Assembly: GCF_017695955.1 (NCBI RefSeq)
Contig: NZ_JAAORO010000002.1
Location: 186,001-250,000, forward strand
DNA from: Prochlorococcus marinus XMU1419
GTDB taxonomy: Bacteria; Cyanobacteriota; Cyanobacteriia; PCC-6307; Cyanobiaceae
DNA: 64,000 nucleotides
Direction of reading: 5' to 3'
Below are positions 1-8,596 of the stretch, in pieces. A program made the position numbers and the translations under genes. The notes under the pieces were generated by a model. It ran no database searches. It saw only the letters and a list, made by a program, of their open reading frames with translations, and was not told where the DNA came from. How positions within the stretch are numbered: position 1 is the stretch's first letter; each line of letters opens with the position of its first letter.

Positions 1-84
1 AATTTTGCTTTAGGTAAACATCCTTTAGCTTTCTTTATACTTTTTTCCTACCCATATTTATACAAAAAATTAACAAAGTAGTTT
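1..84. other. Left-edge non-coding sequence
   Basis: This short AT-rich stretch lies before the stop codon of the first gene, which is on the minus strand. I see no coding frame, tRNA arm or convincing hairpin in it. It may hold the 3' untranslated region of that gene. Confidence 0.4.
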
Positions 85-1128
85 TTAAATATCTTTAAAT
101 GATTCTTTGATTAAAACCTGTATTACTACAGCTAATGGAAGAGATAGTATTAAGCCTAATGGACCAAAAATGAAGGTAAACCCAAATTGTGATATTAATG
201 TCAACCCTGGAAGTAAGTTTGCTTTTTTCTTCATTATAGATGGCATTATTATATAACTTTCAATATTTTGAATGATTACATAAGCTCCTAAAACGGCCAG
301 TGGTTTCCAAAAATTATCTAGTAGTGCAATTGAGATTGGAAATATACCACTAATAACTGGACCTATATTTGGAATTATATTAAGAACCATTGCTATTAAA
401 GCATTTGAGACAACATATTTGACATCTAATATGGATAAAACTATTAATGATAATAGACCTACTGATAATGAGCTTATCACCATAGAAAAGGTCCAATTTG
501 CTAATGCAATATTGCATTTTTCTAGAATATTTCTAAATTTGTTGCGATAATTTTTTGGAATTAATAAAAGTATATTTTCTTTATATTGTTTTGGTTCAAT
601 AGAAATCATCAAACTCACTGCTAATACGAATATTAATTTCAAAAGACCTGAACCCAGATTTCCAGCTATATTTATTAAATTCTTAAAACTTTCTTGAATA
701 GCTTTTGCTATCGTTGAGGCATCTGGAATAGCAACTATATTATTTATAAGGTTGAAAATGTCTATAACATTTTCTGATTGTTCTCCATAAAAAAAACTAT
801 TAAATTTATTCAGATTTGTATTTATCAATATATTTATTTTTGATAAGCCATTTGGAATATCAACCAGAATTTCATTGAATTCTTTTATAAATGGAGGCAA
901 TACAAGAATGAAAATAGTAAATACTATTACCGATATAACAGTTAAGACAAGACACAAAGAAAACCATCGGGGAATTTTCAAACCCTTTTGAATTTGATTA
1001 CATAAATTACATACGATATTTGAAATTACTAAAGAACAAATAATTAAGAGTAGAAAATCTCTCAAAGTCCAAATTATTAACGAAGTGATTAAAATTACTA
1101 CTAACTTGAAATATGATGAACTATTCAA
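85..1128 (-). CDS. AI-2E family transporter (PerM/YdiK-type integral membrane protein)
   Basis: This 347-residue protein is a multi-pass membrane protein of the AI-2E transporter (PerM) family. Hydrophobic segments lie near residues 7-40, 55-80, 155-178 and in several helices between about 212 and 340, with a soluble loop around 85-150. This is the usual family layout, and the C-terminal half carries the family-like NIIPNIGPVIS and LPGLTLI stretches. Family members export small molecules or act as ion antiporters. The substrate here cannot be read from sequence, and the name does not imply quorum sensing. It follows psb28 on the same strand with a 13-bp gap, so the two may be cotranscribed. 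Confidence 0.85.
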   Translation of the reverse strand: MNSSSYFKLVVILITSLIIWTLRDFLLLIICSLVISNIVCNLCNQIQKGLKIPRWFSLCLVLTVISVIVFTIFILVLPPFIKEFNEILVDIPNGLSKINILINTNLNKFNSFFYGEQSENVIDIFNLINNIVAIPDASTIAKAIQESFKNLINIAGNLGSGLLKLIFVLAVSLMISIEPKQYKENILLLIPKNYRNKFRNILEKCNIALANWTFSMVISSLSVGLLSLIVLSILDVKYVVSNALIAMVLNIIPNIGPVISGIFPISIALLDNFWKPLAVLGAYVIIQNIESYIIMPSIMKKKANLLPGLTLISQFGFTFIFGPLGLILSLPLAVVIQVLIKESFKDI

Positions 1129-1141
1129 TTTTCAATATATT

Positions 1142-1495
1142 CTACTTCTTCTCAGAATATCCTAATCCATTTGATTTGGCATAACTATTTGCAAATCTCA
1201 TAAATCTGTCAAAGTCTGATGTGTTCTTCCAAATATAAACTGCTTCTAAAAATATGGGTTCTCCATCAACAAACTTTACTTTAACTTCCCTAGTAAGTAT
1301 CTCACCTTCAGAATCAATCATACGCATACCCGTGATTTCACCGTCTGTAATTGAAGACAATGCCTGAGGTTTTTCGAACAAAAATAATGCTTGGCCGGTA
1401 GTACCATCTTTACTCCTAGTCAATCTTATTTCAGGTACTACTGGTTCATTAGTTCCTTCATAAAATTGTATTTTTGCGGTTTTATTTGCTGTCAT
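1142..1495 (-). CDS. psb28: Photosystem II assembly factor Psb28
   Basis: This 117-residue soluble protein matches the cyanobacterial Psb28 (formerly Psb13/ycf79) family in length and motifs. Visible landmarks are the [10 protein letters not shown] opening, the [11 protein letters not shown] block, the GEI.GMR.IDSEGE segment and the C-terminal [16 protein letters not shown] helix. Psb28 binds assembly intermediates of photosystem II near CP47 on the cytoplasmic face, and it also affects chlorophyll-protein synthesis. The family assignment is secure; its role is known from Synechocystis and is not shown here. The gene is upstream of the AI-2E-type permease on the same strand and starts with ATG. 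Confidence 0.95.
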   Translation of the reverse strand: MTANKTAKIQFYEGTNEPVVPEIRLTRSKDGTTGQALFLFEKPQALSSITDGEITGMRMIDSEGEILTREVKVKFVDGEPIFLEAVYIWKNTSDFDRFMRFANSYAKSNGLGYSEKK

Positions 1496-1555
1496 AATAT
1501 TCGGTTAATAATTTTTTATACTAAGAAATTTTTTTCGCATTCGTTTGTAATTATT

Positions 1556-2593
1556 TTATAAAACATTATTTATTAACTCTAAGATCCTTTCGTCATATTT
1601 TTTGTCTGTTAAATCTATTAACTCTATATTTTTTTTGCCAACCTTTTCATATTCATAACATTTATCGTAATAATCCAGAACTGATTTGCAAACTAAGTCC
1701 CATTTCTCAGTATTAATTGATTCAAGAGCTATTTTTGTTCTTTGCGGTCCTAATCTTTTTTTTATTCTTAATACAGATTCTTGGAGTTCCTCTTTCTTAA
1801 AAACACTATACGTATTTATTAACTCATCTAACCTATTAGATTCGCTCCTTATAATTTCAATCCTCCTAGAATTTTTCATCTGATTGAAAAATTCATGAGG
1901 GATTTTGCATTTTCCTATATTAGCACTTTCAGCTTCTACAAAAATATTATTAGAGTATTTAAAAGAATTTAATTTTTCTGCAATTTTATTTTCAAATTGT
2001 TCATTTGAAGGTTGTTCTTTCATTCCTAAACCTCCAAATGTACTTCCTCTATGACAAGCAAATCCTTCAAGATCAATAGTTTGATATTTATTTTTCTCTA
2101 GTAATGATAATAATCTTGTCTTCCCAGTGCCTGTTTTCCCTCCAATAACAACAATTTTTAACTTTTTTGTAAAACTATCTAATACCCATCTTCTATATAT
2201 TTTGTATCCTCCATTAAGTGTAATGAGATTTAATTTATATTTTTCTAGAAGCCAAGCAATGCTTTGTGAACGCATTCCTCCTCTAGAGCAATATATTCTG
2301 ACAAAAAATTCTTTACTATTAGGAATAGTTTTATAAGACTCAATACTCATGAAGAACATATCAAGAAGTAAATTTATTTTTTTTTCAAGAAATTTTAATC
2401 CTTCTATGACTGCTGTTTTTCTTCCTTCTTTTTTATAAATCGTGCCAATTATAGATCTCTCATCATTATCAAATAGTGGAATATTAATAGAATTAGGCAG
2501 GTGTCCTTTATAATATTCACTCGGGCTTCTAACATCTATAAGTGGTCCTTTAAAACTTCTAAATTTCTCTAGTTCTTTTCTTTTGAAATACAT
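1556..2593 (-). CDS. mnmH: tRNA 2-selenouridine synthase MnmH (SelU/YbbB)
   Basis: The protein has 345 residues from the start I chose. It combines an N-terminal rhodanese domain (about residues 10-140, active-site Cys102 in the CSRGGMRS loop) with a C-terminal P-loop domain whose Walker A motif GGKTGTGKT lies at about 151-159. This is the MnmH architecture: it replaces the sulfur of 2-thiouridine at the tRNA wobble position with selenium through a geranylated intermediate. The frame stays open 45 bases further upstream. I prefer the ATG at 2593 because the rhodanese fold begins at once and the longer form would overlap the start of gun4. The divergent gap to gun4 is then 34 bp. Confidence 0.9.
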   Translation of the reverse strand: MYFKRKELEKFRSFKGPLIDVRSPSEYYKGHLPNSINIPLFDNDERSIIGTIYKKEGRKTAVIEGLKFLEKKINLLLDMFFMSIESYKTIPNSKEFFVRIYCSRGGMRSQSIAWLLEKYKLNLITLNGGYKIYRRWVLDSFTKKLKIVVIGGKTGTGKTRLLSLLEKNKYQTIDLEGFACHRGSTFGGLGMKEQPSNEQFENKIAEKLNSFKYSNNIFVEAESANIGKCKIPHEFFNQMKNSRRIEIIRSESNRLDELINTYSVFKKEELQESVLRIKKRLGPQRTKIALESINTEKWDLVCKSVLDYYDKCYEYEKVGKKNIELIDLTDKKYDERILELINNVL

Positions 2594-2627
2594 GGATAGT
2601 TTTATTTTTTTAGATTGATTTTTTAAA

Positions 2628-3347
2628 ATGAATAACAAAGAACAAGATAACTATAATAATGCTACATTAGATTTTATAAAAAAATTTGTAGATTCTAATC
2701 AAAGAAAAAGAATAAATTCATTAACTCAAATAGAATCTGAAGTCGAAAATATTTTTAATCTTGGACCTTCACTGTTTGATATCTTTGATAGTGATGGAGA
2801 TGACTGGGCTGCTGGGTGGATATTACAAGTTTTAAAAAAATCTAAGCCTGAATTCTTTGAAAACTCAAAATTTAAGAATTGGTTTAATACATATTCAGAT
2901 ATTGAAATTAATTATGATGATTTGCAATTGATGTTGGTTGAGCAAAAATTTGAAGAGGCAGATAGATTAACAAGTTCCTATTTACGAAAATTAGCTGGTA
3001 AATTAGCTGAAAAACGTGGATATGTTTTCTATAGTGAAGTTAAGAATATGTCAGGTAAAGATCTAGAAACAATAGATAGATTATGGACAATTTATTCTAC
3101 TGGAAGATTTGGATTCTCAATTCAGGCAAAGATATTAAAATCAGTAGGTAAAAAATATGAATTAATGTGGCCGAAAATAGGTTGGAAAAAAGACGGCTTA
3201 TGGACTAGATATCCTGGATCTTTTTGCTGGTCATTGGATGCTCCTGATGGACATATGCCTTTAATAAATCAACTTAGAGGAGTAAGACTTATGGACTCCA
3301 TCCTACGGCATCCTGCTATAGCAGATAGACATAATAATATTCTTTAA
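2628..3347 (+). CDS. gun4: Gun4 domain protein, activator of magnesium chelatase
   Basis: This 239-residue protein carries the porphyrin-binding GUN4 domain (about residues 95-230). The family signature is clear: GWKKDGLWTRYP at about 185-196, followed by WSLDAPDGH and PLINQLRGVRLM. The N-terminal 90 residues are helical, as in other cyanobacterial Gun4 proteins. Gun4 binds protoporphyrin IX and Mg-protoporphyrin and stimulates the ChlH subunit of Mg-chelatase at the entry to chlorophyll synthesis. It is transcribed divergently from mnmH and lies 48 bp before the ATPase-domain gene. The ATG start is well placed. Confidence 0.93.
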   Translation: MNNKEQDNYNNATLDFIKKFVDSNQRKRINSLTQIESEVENIFNLGPSLFDIFDSDGDDWAAGWILQVLKKSKPEFFENSKFKNWFNTYSDIEINYDDLQLMLVEQKFEEADRLTSSYLRKLAGKLAEKRGYVFYSEVKNMSGKDLETIDRLWTIYSTGRFGFSIQAKILKSVGKKYELMWPKIGWKKDGLWTRYPGSFCWSLDAPDGHMPLINQLRGVRLMDSILRHPAIADRHNNIL

Positions 3348-3395
3348 ATTGAGGTATTCAATAAGTTAAAATTAAGAAAGTATCAAAATATTATT

Positions 3396-3830
3396 ATGTC
3401 CTTACTTCGGGGCAAAAATATTTTAAAAAAATTTTTTAAAAGACCAAGAATTAACTGGTCACACTACGAATTCGAATCATCATTACAGTTAAATGAATTT
3501 GTTGATCAATTATTAGAACCTATTAATAATTCTCAATCAAGCTATCTTATTAAACTTGGTTTACATGAAGCTCTAGTTAACGCAGTAAAACATGGAAATA
3601 AATTGGACCCTAAAAAAAATATTAGAGTAAGAAGAATAATTACTCCTAATTGGTGTGTTTGGCAAATTCAAGATCAAGGTAATGGTTTAGATATTAAAAA
3701 AAGAGAGTATAAATTACCAAAAAAAATAAGTAGTGTAAGTGGCCGTGGCCTATACATTATTAATGAATGTTTTGATGATATTAGATGGAGTAGTAAAGGT
3801 AATAGGCTTCAGTTAGCTTTAAAAAGGTGA
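3396..3830 (+). CDS. ATP-binding protein of the anti-sigma factor / RsbW-type kinase family
   Basis: This 144-residue single-domain protein has a GHKL ATPase fold: an N-box at about 57-69 (HEALVNAVKHGNK), the DQGNGLD box at about 93-99 and a GRGLYII glycine lid at about 117-122. It lacks the dimerisation and sensor domains of histidine kinases, so it fits the HATPase_c_2 class of anti-sigma regulatory serine kinases (RsbW/SpoIIAB-like). A partner sigma factor or anti-anti-sigma factor cannot be identified here. Its 3' end overlaps the convergent small gene at 3809-4072 by 22 bp. Confidence 0.82.
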   Translation: MSLLRGKNILKKFFKRPRINWSHYEFESSLQLNEFVDQLLEPINNSQSSYLIKLGLHEALVNAVKHGNKLDPKKNIRVRRIITPNWCVWQIQDQGNGLDIKKREYKLPKKISSVSGRGLYIINECFDDIRWSSKGNRLQLALKR

Positions 3831-4072
3831 TTTTTGCTAGGGCAAGGTTGATCCACGTTAATTTCTTTTAACCATTTAACACTTTCTTCTATATACTCAA
3901 TAGTTTGATTCTCATTACAAGAAATAATTAAATGGCATAATCCCGCCGAAATTAGTTCTGCAGATCGTTTATATTTATTCCCTTTATCTTTATGCCATTT
4001 AGAATGATCTATCTTTAATTTGTCATTAAGACTTTGAACAAGCTGAATAGTATCTTTATCCCAATAGGTCAT
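3809..4072 (-). CDS. Conserved small cyanobacterial protein of unknown function
   Basis: This is an 87-residue soluble, mostly helical protein without a signal peptide or membrane segment. It has three cysteines (in AGLCHLI, ISCNENQ and QPCPSK) and a charged middle. I do not recognise a characterised family; it may belong to a cyanobacteria-specific DUF group (DUF6439-like), but that is from memory and uncertain. It lies 12 bp upstream of the methyltransferase stop-to-start boundary region on the same strand and ends convergently inside the 3' end of the ATPase-domain gene. Compact coding context and normal codon use support it as a real gene. Confidence 0.65.
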   Translation of the reverse strand: MTYWDKDTIQLVQSLNDKLKIDHSKWHKDKGNKYKRSAELISAGLCHLIISCNENQTIEYIEESVKWLKEINVDQPCPSKNHLFKAN

Positions 4073-4084
4073 AGATGTTTTTAT

Positions 4085-5140
4085 TTACTTTACAGCAGAC
4101 CATACTTTGGTCATAAAAAAGGAATTTGATTTTACATTTTTAAACCCAACTTCCTCTATTTTGGAATTTATATCCTCTTTTATGTAATCACAATAAAAAG
4201 GCTCATGAAAGGATTTATAGAAGCTTTCCATTACTGATGTAAAGTCAGGTGAATCACTTATTTGAATTGAATCAGCTAATACTAATATCCCTCCAGGTTC
4301 AAGAACTCTAAAGAATTCATTTAATACTTTAGCTCTAATTGTTCTAGGTAATTCATGAAATAAGTAAACACAAGAAATGCATTGAAAACTATCATTTTCA
4401 AAAGGTAATTCTTCAGCATTACCTTTTATTAACTGAATTAAATCCCCATCTAAATCTGAAATATATCTACTTGCCTCTTTTAAGTATGAATCAGATAAAT
4501 CAATTCCTGTAATTTTTTCTTTTGGAAATGCGGCTCTTAATTGTTTTAATGTTCTTCCTGATCCTGTAGCCACATCAAGTATATTTATAGAACTTTTTTT
4601 TCTATTGTTAAAAAATTTAAGACCTTCTTTTATTGGCTTAATTATTCTTCTCCTCATTGAGTCGGCACTTCCATTGAATAGTATCTCTACTTGTAGGTCA
4701 TAAATGCTAGCTGAAAAATCTGATAAATAACCATCAGTTTGATGATGAAAGTTTCTTAAGTAATATTGAGGATAATTATCTTTATCAATTGATTTTGGAA
4801 GATCATCAAAGTTTTGTTTTCTGCGCCTATCCCATGTATTTGGCATATCGAGCCAAATTTTAGGATATTGAGTTAGATATCTAAGCCATGGTTCGTCAAA
4901 CAATAATTTTTTTGGATATATATTTTTTTCTGCATCATTCCAGTCTTCTTCTCTTAAGTTATCCATTGAATTTTGGATTTGCATTAGAAGAACCTTATCT
5001 ATATCAAAATTTTCAAGCTTCGCATCGGGAAGAATAAAATTCATTAATCTTGAACTGATCTGCTTGTGAGCGAAACCTGCAATGCTTTTACTTTGTTGTA
5101 GCGTTTTATATGCAATTTTTGAAATAGATTCCCTAGCCAT
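4085..5140 (-). CDS. SAM-dependent class I methyltransferase
   Basis: The protein has 351 residues from ATG 5140. An N-terminal extension of about 180 residues precedes a Rossmann methyltransferase domain: motif I ILDVATGSGRT at about 187-197, an acidic end of strand 2 (GIDLSDSYLKEA) and a UbiE-like LPFENDSFQ/YLFHELPR stretch. The substrate is unknown. The N-terminal part is probably needed for substrate choice, because it also holds conserved-looking aromatic and arginine-rich segments. The frame is open to 5182, but those 14 codons overlap the oligo-A part of the glnA terminator, so the inner ATG is preferred. Confidence 0.8.
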   Translation of the reverse strand: MARESISKIAYKTLQQSKSIAGFAHKQISSRLMNFILPDAKLENFDIDKVLLMQIQNSMDNLREEDWNDAEKNIYPKKLLFDEPWLRYLTQYPKIWLDMPNTWDRRRKQNFDDLPKSIDKDNYPQYYLRNFHHQTDGYLSDFSASIYDLQVEILFNGSADSMRRRIIKPIKEGLKFFNNRKKSSINILDVATGSGRTLKQLRAAFPKEKITGIDLSDSYLKEASRYISDLDGDLIQLIKGNAEELPFENDSFQCISCVYLFHELPRTIRAKVLNEFFRVLEPGGILVLADSIQISDSPDFTSVMESFYKSFHEPFYCDYIKEDINSKIEEVGFKNVKSNSFFMTKVWSAVK

Positions 5141-5168
5141 TTTTAAATTTATATATCTATATTCCAAC

Positions 5169-5215
5169 AAAAAAAAAATCAATTTGAGAATATTTTGTGA
5201 TATTTCTCAAATTGA
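5169..5215 (-). terminator. Rho-independent terminator of glnA
   Basis: Read on the minus strand just after the glnA stop, a perfect 12-bp inverted repeat (arms 5204-5215 and 5179-5190; arm sequence TCAATTTGAGAA) encloses a 13-nt loop and is followed by ten T residues (5169-5178). This is a textbook intrinsic terminator. It isolates glnA transcription from the methyltransferase gene downstream. Its T-tract falls in the open upstream extension of the methyltransferase frame, which argues for the shorter methyltransferase start. Confidence 0.85.
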
Positions 5216-5242
5216 TTAATTTAAACTATTGCGTTCTTTTAA

Positions 5243-6664
5243 TTATGCATCGTAATACATGAAGAATTCATGTGGATGAGGCCTTTGTCTTAATTGTTGA
5301 ACCTCTTCGTATTTTATATCGATAAAGTTATCAATAAAATCTTCAGTAAATACGCCACCAGCTAATAGATAATCCTTATCTGCTTTTAGAGCATTAAGTG
5401 AATCATTTAAAGATGAAGGTACTGTATCAATTTTTGCAAGTTCATCAGCTGGAAGTTCAAATAAATCTACATCTACTCCATCACCAGGGTCAATTTGATT
5501 TTTAATTCCATCAATACCAGCAAGCATCATTACAGAGAATGCTAAGTAAGGGTTGGCAAGTGCATCACCTGATCTGAATTCTAATCTTTTAGCTTTGGGG
5601 CTTGGACCTGTTAAAGGTATTCTTACTGCAGCTGATCTATTGCCCTCAGAATAAACTAAATTTACAGGTGCTTCGAATCCAGGAACCAATCGTTTATAAC
5701 TATTTGTAGTTGGGTTAGTAAATGCTAAGAAAGAAGGGGCATGTTTAAGTATGCCTCCGATGTACCATCTTGCTGTTTGAGATAAGTTTGCATATGCTCC
5801 TTCACCAAAAAATAGTGGTTGCCCACTCTTCCATAAACTTTGGTGAACATGCATTCCTGTACCATTATCGTTGAAAACGGGCTTAGGCATAAACGTTGCA
5901 GTTTTTCCATATTTTTTTGCAACGTTCCTAACAACGTATTTATAAGTCATTACATTATCAGCAGAATTTATTAACGAATCGAATTTCATTCCAAGTTCGT
6001 GTTGACCGGCACCTGCAACTTCATGGTGATGCTTTTCAGTAGGTATACCTAATTCACCCATTAAAAGAAGCATTTCAGATCTGATATCTTGAGCAGTATC
6101 ATTTGGAGAAACTGGAAAATAACCCTCTTTATATTGGATCTTGTATCCTAAATTTCCACCTTCTTCAATTCTTCCTGTGTTCCATGGAGCTTCGATAGTA
6201 TCTACACTATAAAAGCAAGAACCCTCTTTTGAATCATATCTGACATCATCAAATAAGAAGAATTCTGGCTCTGGTCCAAAAAATGCTGTGTCGGCTATCC
6301 CGGTAGATTCTAAATATTTTAAAGCCTTTTGAGCTAATGATCTTGGACATCTATCATATGGCTCACCGCTTCTAGGCTCTTGAATAGAGCAAATCATACT
6401 TAAAGTTTTATGCTTATAAAAAGGATCTATCCATGCCGTACTTGCATCAGGAACCATTGACATATCTGAGGCATTAATTGCTTTCCAACCTCTTATTGAT
6501 GAACCATCAAATGCTAGACCTTCTGTAAATGAATCCTCTTCTATCATGTCTGACGTAAGAGTTAAATGTTGCCATTTACCATGGATGTCTGTGAATTTTA
6601 AATCGATCAGTTCAATTCCTTCGTCTTTAATTTGACTTAAAACATCTTGTGGAGATTTAGACAT
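5243..6664 (-). CDS. glnA: Glutamine synthetase type I
   Basis: This 473-residue glutamine synthetase (GSI) condenses ammonium and glutamate using ATP, the main nitrogen entry step. Visible motifs are the beta-grasp N-terminus, the [11 protein letters not shown] metal-ligand segment, the [13 protein letters not shown] block, [14 protein letters not shown] with catalytic and metal residues, NRSAAVRIP, and the C-terminal NPYLAF segment that carries the adenylylation-type tyrosine. The length equals that of classical dodecameric GSI. The frame is open 19 codons upstream to 6721. The ATG at 6664 fits the usual MSKSPQDVL-type start. It stands alone: a divergent 214-bp region precedes it and a strong terminator follows. 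Confidence 0.97.
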   Translation of the reverse strand: MSKSPQDVLSQIKDEGIELIDLKFTDIHGKWQHLTLTSDMIEEDSFTEGLAFDGSSIRGWKAINASDMSMVPDASTAWIDPFYKHKTLSMICSIQEPRSGEPYDRCPRSLAQKALKYLESTGIADTAFFGPEPEFFLFDDVRYDSKEGSCFYSVDTIEAPWNTGRIEEGGNLGYKIQYKEGYFPVSPNDTAQDIRSEMLLLMGELGIPTEKHHHEVAGAGQHELGMKFDSLINSADNVMTYKYVVRNVAKKYGKTATFMPKPVFNDNGTGMHVHQSLWKSGQPLFFGEGAYANLSQTARWYIGGILKHAPSFLAFTNPTTNSYKRLVPGFEAPVNLVYSEGNRSAAVRIPLTGPSPKAKRLEFRSGDALANPYLAFSVMMLAGIDGIKNQIDPGDGVDVDLFELPADELAKIDTVPSSLNDSLNALKADKDYLLAGGVFTEDFIDNFIDIKYEEVQQLRQRPHPHEFFMYYDA

Positions 6665-6878
6665 AACTTTTGAGATACCTTCTATGAAATTAATTACTTG
6701 ATGACTCTTATTTTGTATCAACCGTAACTTTTTTGAACACTAGATGTCTTCTTTCAGTGTTTCAAGTTATAACTTTAATAATTATTTACTTAATTATTTA
6801 AATTGAATTAATTTCTATAAATAAACATCGCTTAAGTGACAATATTAGTCTAATTTAAAAGTAATTGAATATAATGCT

Positions 6879-8063
6879 TTGACAGAAGCAAAACTTTTTC
6901 CAGTTTTAAATAAAGAGAATCTATCTCATTTTTCAAAGACTTATGTTCCTTCTAGACTTTTATTAGGGCCAGGGCCTTCCAATGCTCATCCAGAAGTCTT
7001 AAGCGCTCTTTCTTTGAATCCTATTGGTCACTTAGATGAAGCATATATTTCATTGATGTCTGATGTACAGCAACTTTTAAGGTATACCTGGCAGTGCAAT
7101 AATCGTCTTACACTCCCAATGAGTGGTACTGGTAGTGCAGCTATGGAAGCTTCAATAGCTAATTTTATTGAAGAAGGCGAAAAAATTTTGATTGCTAAAA
7201 AAGGATATTTTGGAAATAGATTAGTTGATATGGCAACTAGATATAAAGCTCAAGTTTCTGTTATGGATAAACCATGGGGTGAGGCTTTTACTTATGAGGA
7301 AATTAAGTATGAAATAGAGACTAAAAAACCTGCTATTTTTGCTATTGTCCATGCTGAAACCTCAAGTGGTGTTTTACAACCTCTTGATGGTATTGGAGAT
7401 ATATGTAGAAAAAATAACTGCTTATTTTTAGTTGATGCTGTTACTTCACTTGGAGCATTAGAATTATTAATTGATGAATGGAAAATTGATCTAGCTTATA
7501 GTTGTAGTCAGAAGGGATTAAGTTGCCCCCCAGGATTAAGCCCTTTTACAATGAATAAAAGAGCCGAAGAAAAACTAAGTTCAAGAAAAACAAAAGTACC
7601 TAATTGGTATTTAGATTTATCCCTATTAAATAAATATTGGGGTTCTGATCGTGTTTACCATCATACTGCGCCCGTAAATATGAATTTTGCTATACGCGAA
7701 GGTTTACGATTAATCGCAAACGAGGGTTTAGAGAATATTTGGAATAGACATAATCGTAATGCAATGAAACTATGGAATGGTTTAGAAAGTTTAGGCATGG
7801 AATTACATGTAGCAAACGATTATAGATTACCAACTTTAACAACAGTTAAGATTCCTCCAGCTGTTGACGGAGATGGATTTAGGAACCATCTTTTAAGAAA
7901 TTTTGGAATAGAGATAGGAAATGGACTTGGAGAATTGTCTGGTAAGGTATGGCGTATAGGTTTAATGGGTTTTAATTCAAGCGATGAGAATGTTGATAGA
8001 TTATTAAACCTTTTTGATACTGAATTAAAGAAATTTTCTATTTTTGAGTCCTCAACTTTTTAA
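6879..8063 (+). CDS. Class V aminotransferase, alanine/serine-glyoxylate type
   Basis: This 394-residue PLP enzyme is of the alanine-glyoxylate / serine-pyruvate aminotransferase group. The LLLGPGPSNAHP opening at about residues 28-40, the MSGTGSAAMEA phosphate-binding segment, the LFLVDAVTSLGA cofactor aspartate and SCSQKGLSCPPGLS with the Schiff-base lysine are all visible. In cyanobacteria such enzymes serve photorespiratory glyoxylate or serine metabolism; the exact pair of substrates is inferred. The start is TTG, because the nearby ATG at about 6874 is in another frame and closes after two codons. The 3' end overlaps convergent tadA by 26 bp. Confidence 0.9.
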   Translation: MTEAKLFPVLNKENLSHFSKTYVPSRLLLGPGPSNAHPEVLSALSLNPIGHLDEAYISLMSDVQQLLRYTWQCNNRLTLPMSGTGSAAMEASIANFIEEGEKILIAKKGYFGNRLVDMATRYKAQVSVMDKPWGEAFTYEEIKYEIETKKPAIFAIVHAETSSGVLQPLDGIGDICRKNNCLFLVDAVTSLGALELLIDEWKIDLAYSCSQKGLSCPPGLSPFTMNKRAEEKLSSRKTKVPNWYLDLSLLNKYWGSDRVYHHTAPVNMNFAIREGLRLIANEGLENIWNRHNRNAMKLWNGLESLGMELHVANDYRLPTLTTVKIPPAVDGDGFRNHLLRNFGIEIGNGLGELSGKVWRIGLMGFNSSDENVDRLLNLFDTELKKFSIFESSTF

Positions 8064-8553
8064 ACCATAGTTGTAAAATTTTACTGCATTCATCTTCTAG
8101 AATACCTCCCATAATTTCCATTTTGTGATGAGCACTTTTATGTTTTGATAGGTCAATTGAGCCACCTAATCCACCTCTTTTCTTATCGTAAGCCCCGAAA
8201 ATTACTATACCCATCCTCGCTTGTATAAGAGCAGAGGAACACATAGTGCAAGGTTCTAAATTTGTGATAATAGTACATTCATTAAATCTCCAATCATTTT
8301 TTATAAGAGATGCCTGCCTAAGTGCCATTATCTCTGCATGACCTAATGGGTCTCTATTTGTATTCCTCCTGTTAACCCCTCTCCCGATACATCTTCCTCT
8401 TTCATCCAAAATTATTGCACAGATTGGTAGCTCAACTTTTCCAATTTCATTGGATCTTCTTAATATCGAATTCATCCACAAAGTGTATTTCGCAATATTT
8501 GTTTTTTTTTGTTGATCTTTATTACTATTTTCATTTTCAAAAATATATCTCAT
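8038..8553 (-). CDS. tadA: tRNA-specific adenosine deaminase TadA (cytidine deaminase fold)
   Basis: This 171-residue zinc deaminase has the HAE motif (His72, catalytic Glu74) and the PCTMC motif (Cys102 and Cys105) of the CDA fold, spaced as in TadA. TadA converts A34 to inosine in tRNA-Arg(ACG) and is usually essential. It has a polar N-terminal extension of about 25 residues before the core helix, rich in Asn and Lys. The gene is divergent from the decarboxylase gene (43 bp) and overlaps the aminotransferase gene tail to tail. A guanine deaminase-like function is possible but less likely given the arginine- and lysine-rich C-terminus. Confidence 0.88.
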   Translation of the reverse strand: MRYIFENENSNKDQQKKTNIAKYTLWMNSILRRSNEIGKVELPICAIILDERGRCIGRGVNRRNTNRDPLGHAEIMALRQASLIKNDWRFNECTIITNLEPCTMCSSALIQARMGIVIFGAYDKKRGGLGGSIDLSKHKSAHHKMEIMGGILEDECSKILQLWFKKLRTQK

Positions 8554-8596
8554 TTACCAATATTAAGAATAGAATTATTAATAGATATCTTATCTG

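Noticed and set aside
6665-6878. NtcA box (GTA-N8-TAC) between glnA and the aminotransferase gene
   Set aside because: Only degenerate matches such as GTT-N8-TAA near 6757-6770 were found; not enough to call a site, although NtcA control of glnA is expected in cyanobacteria.
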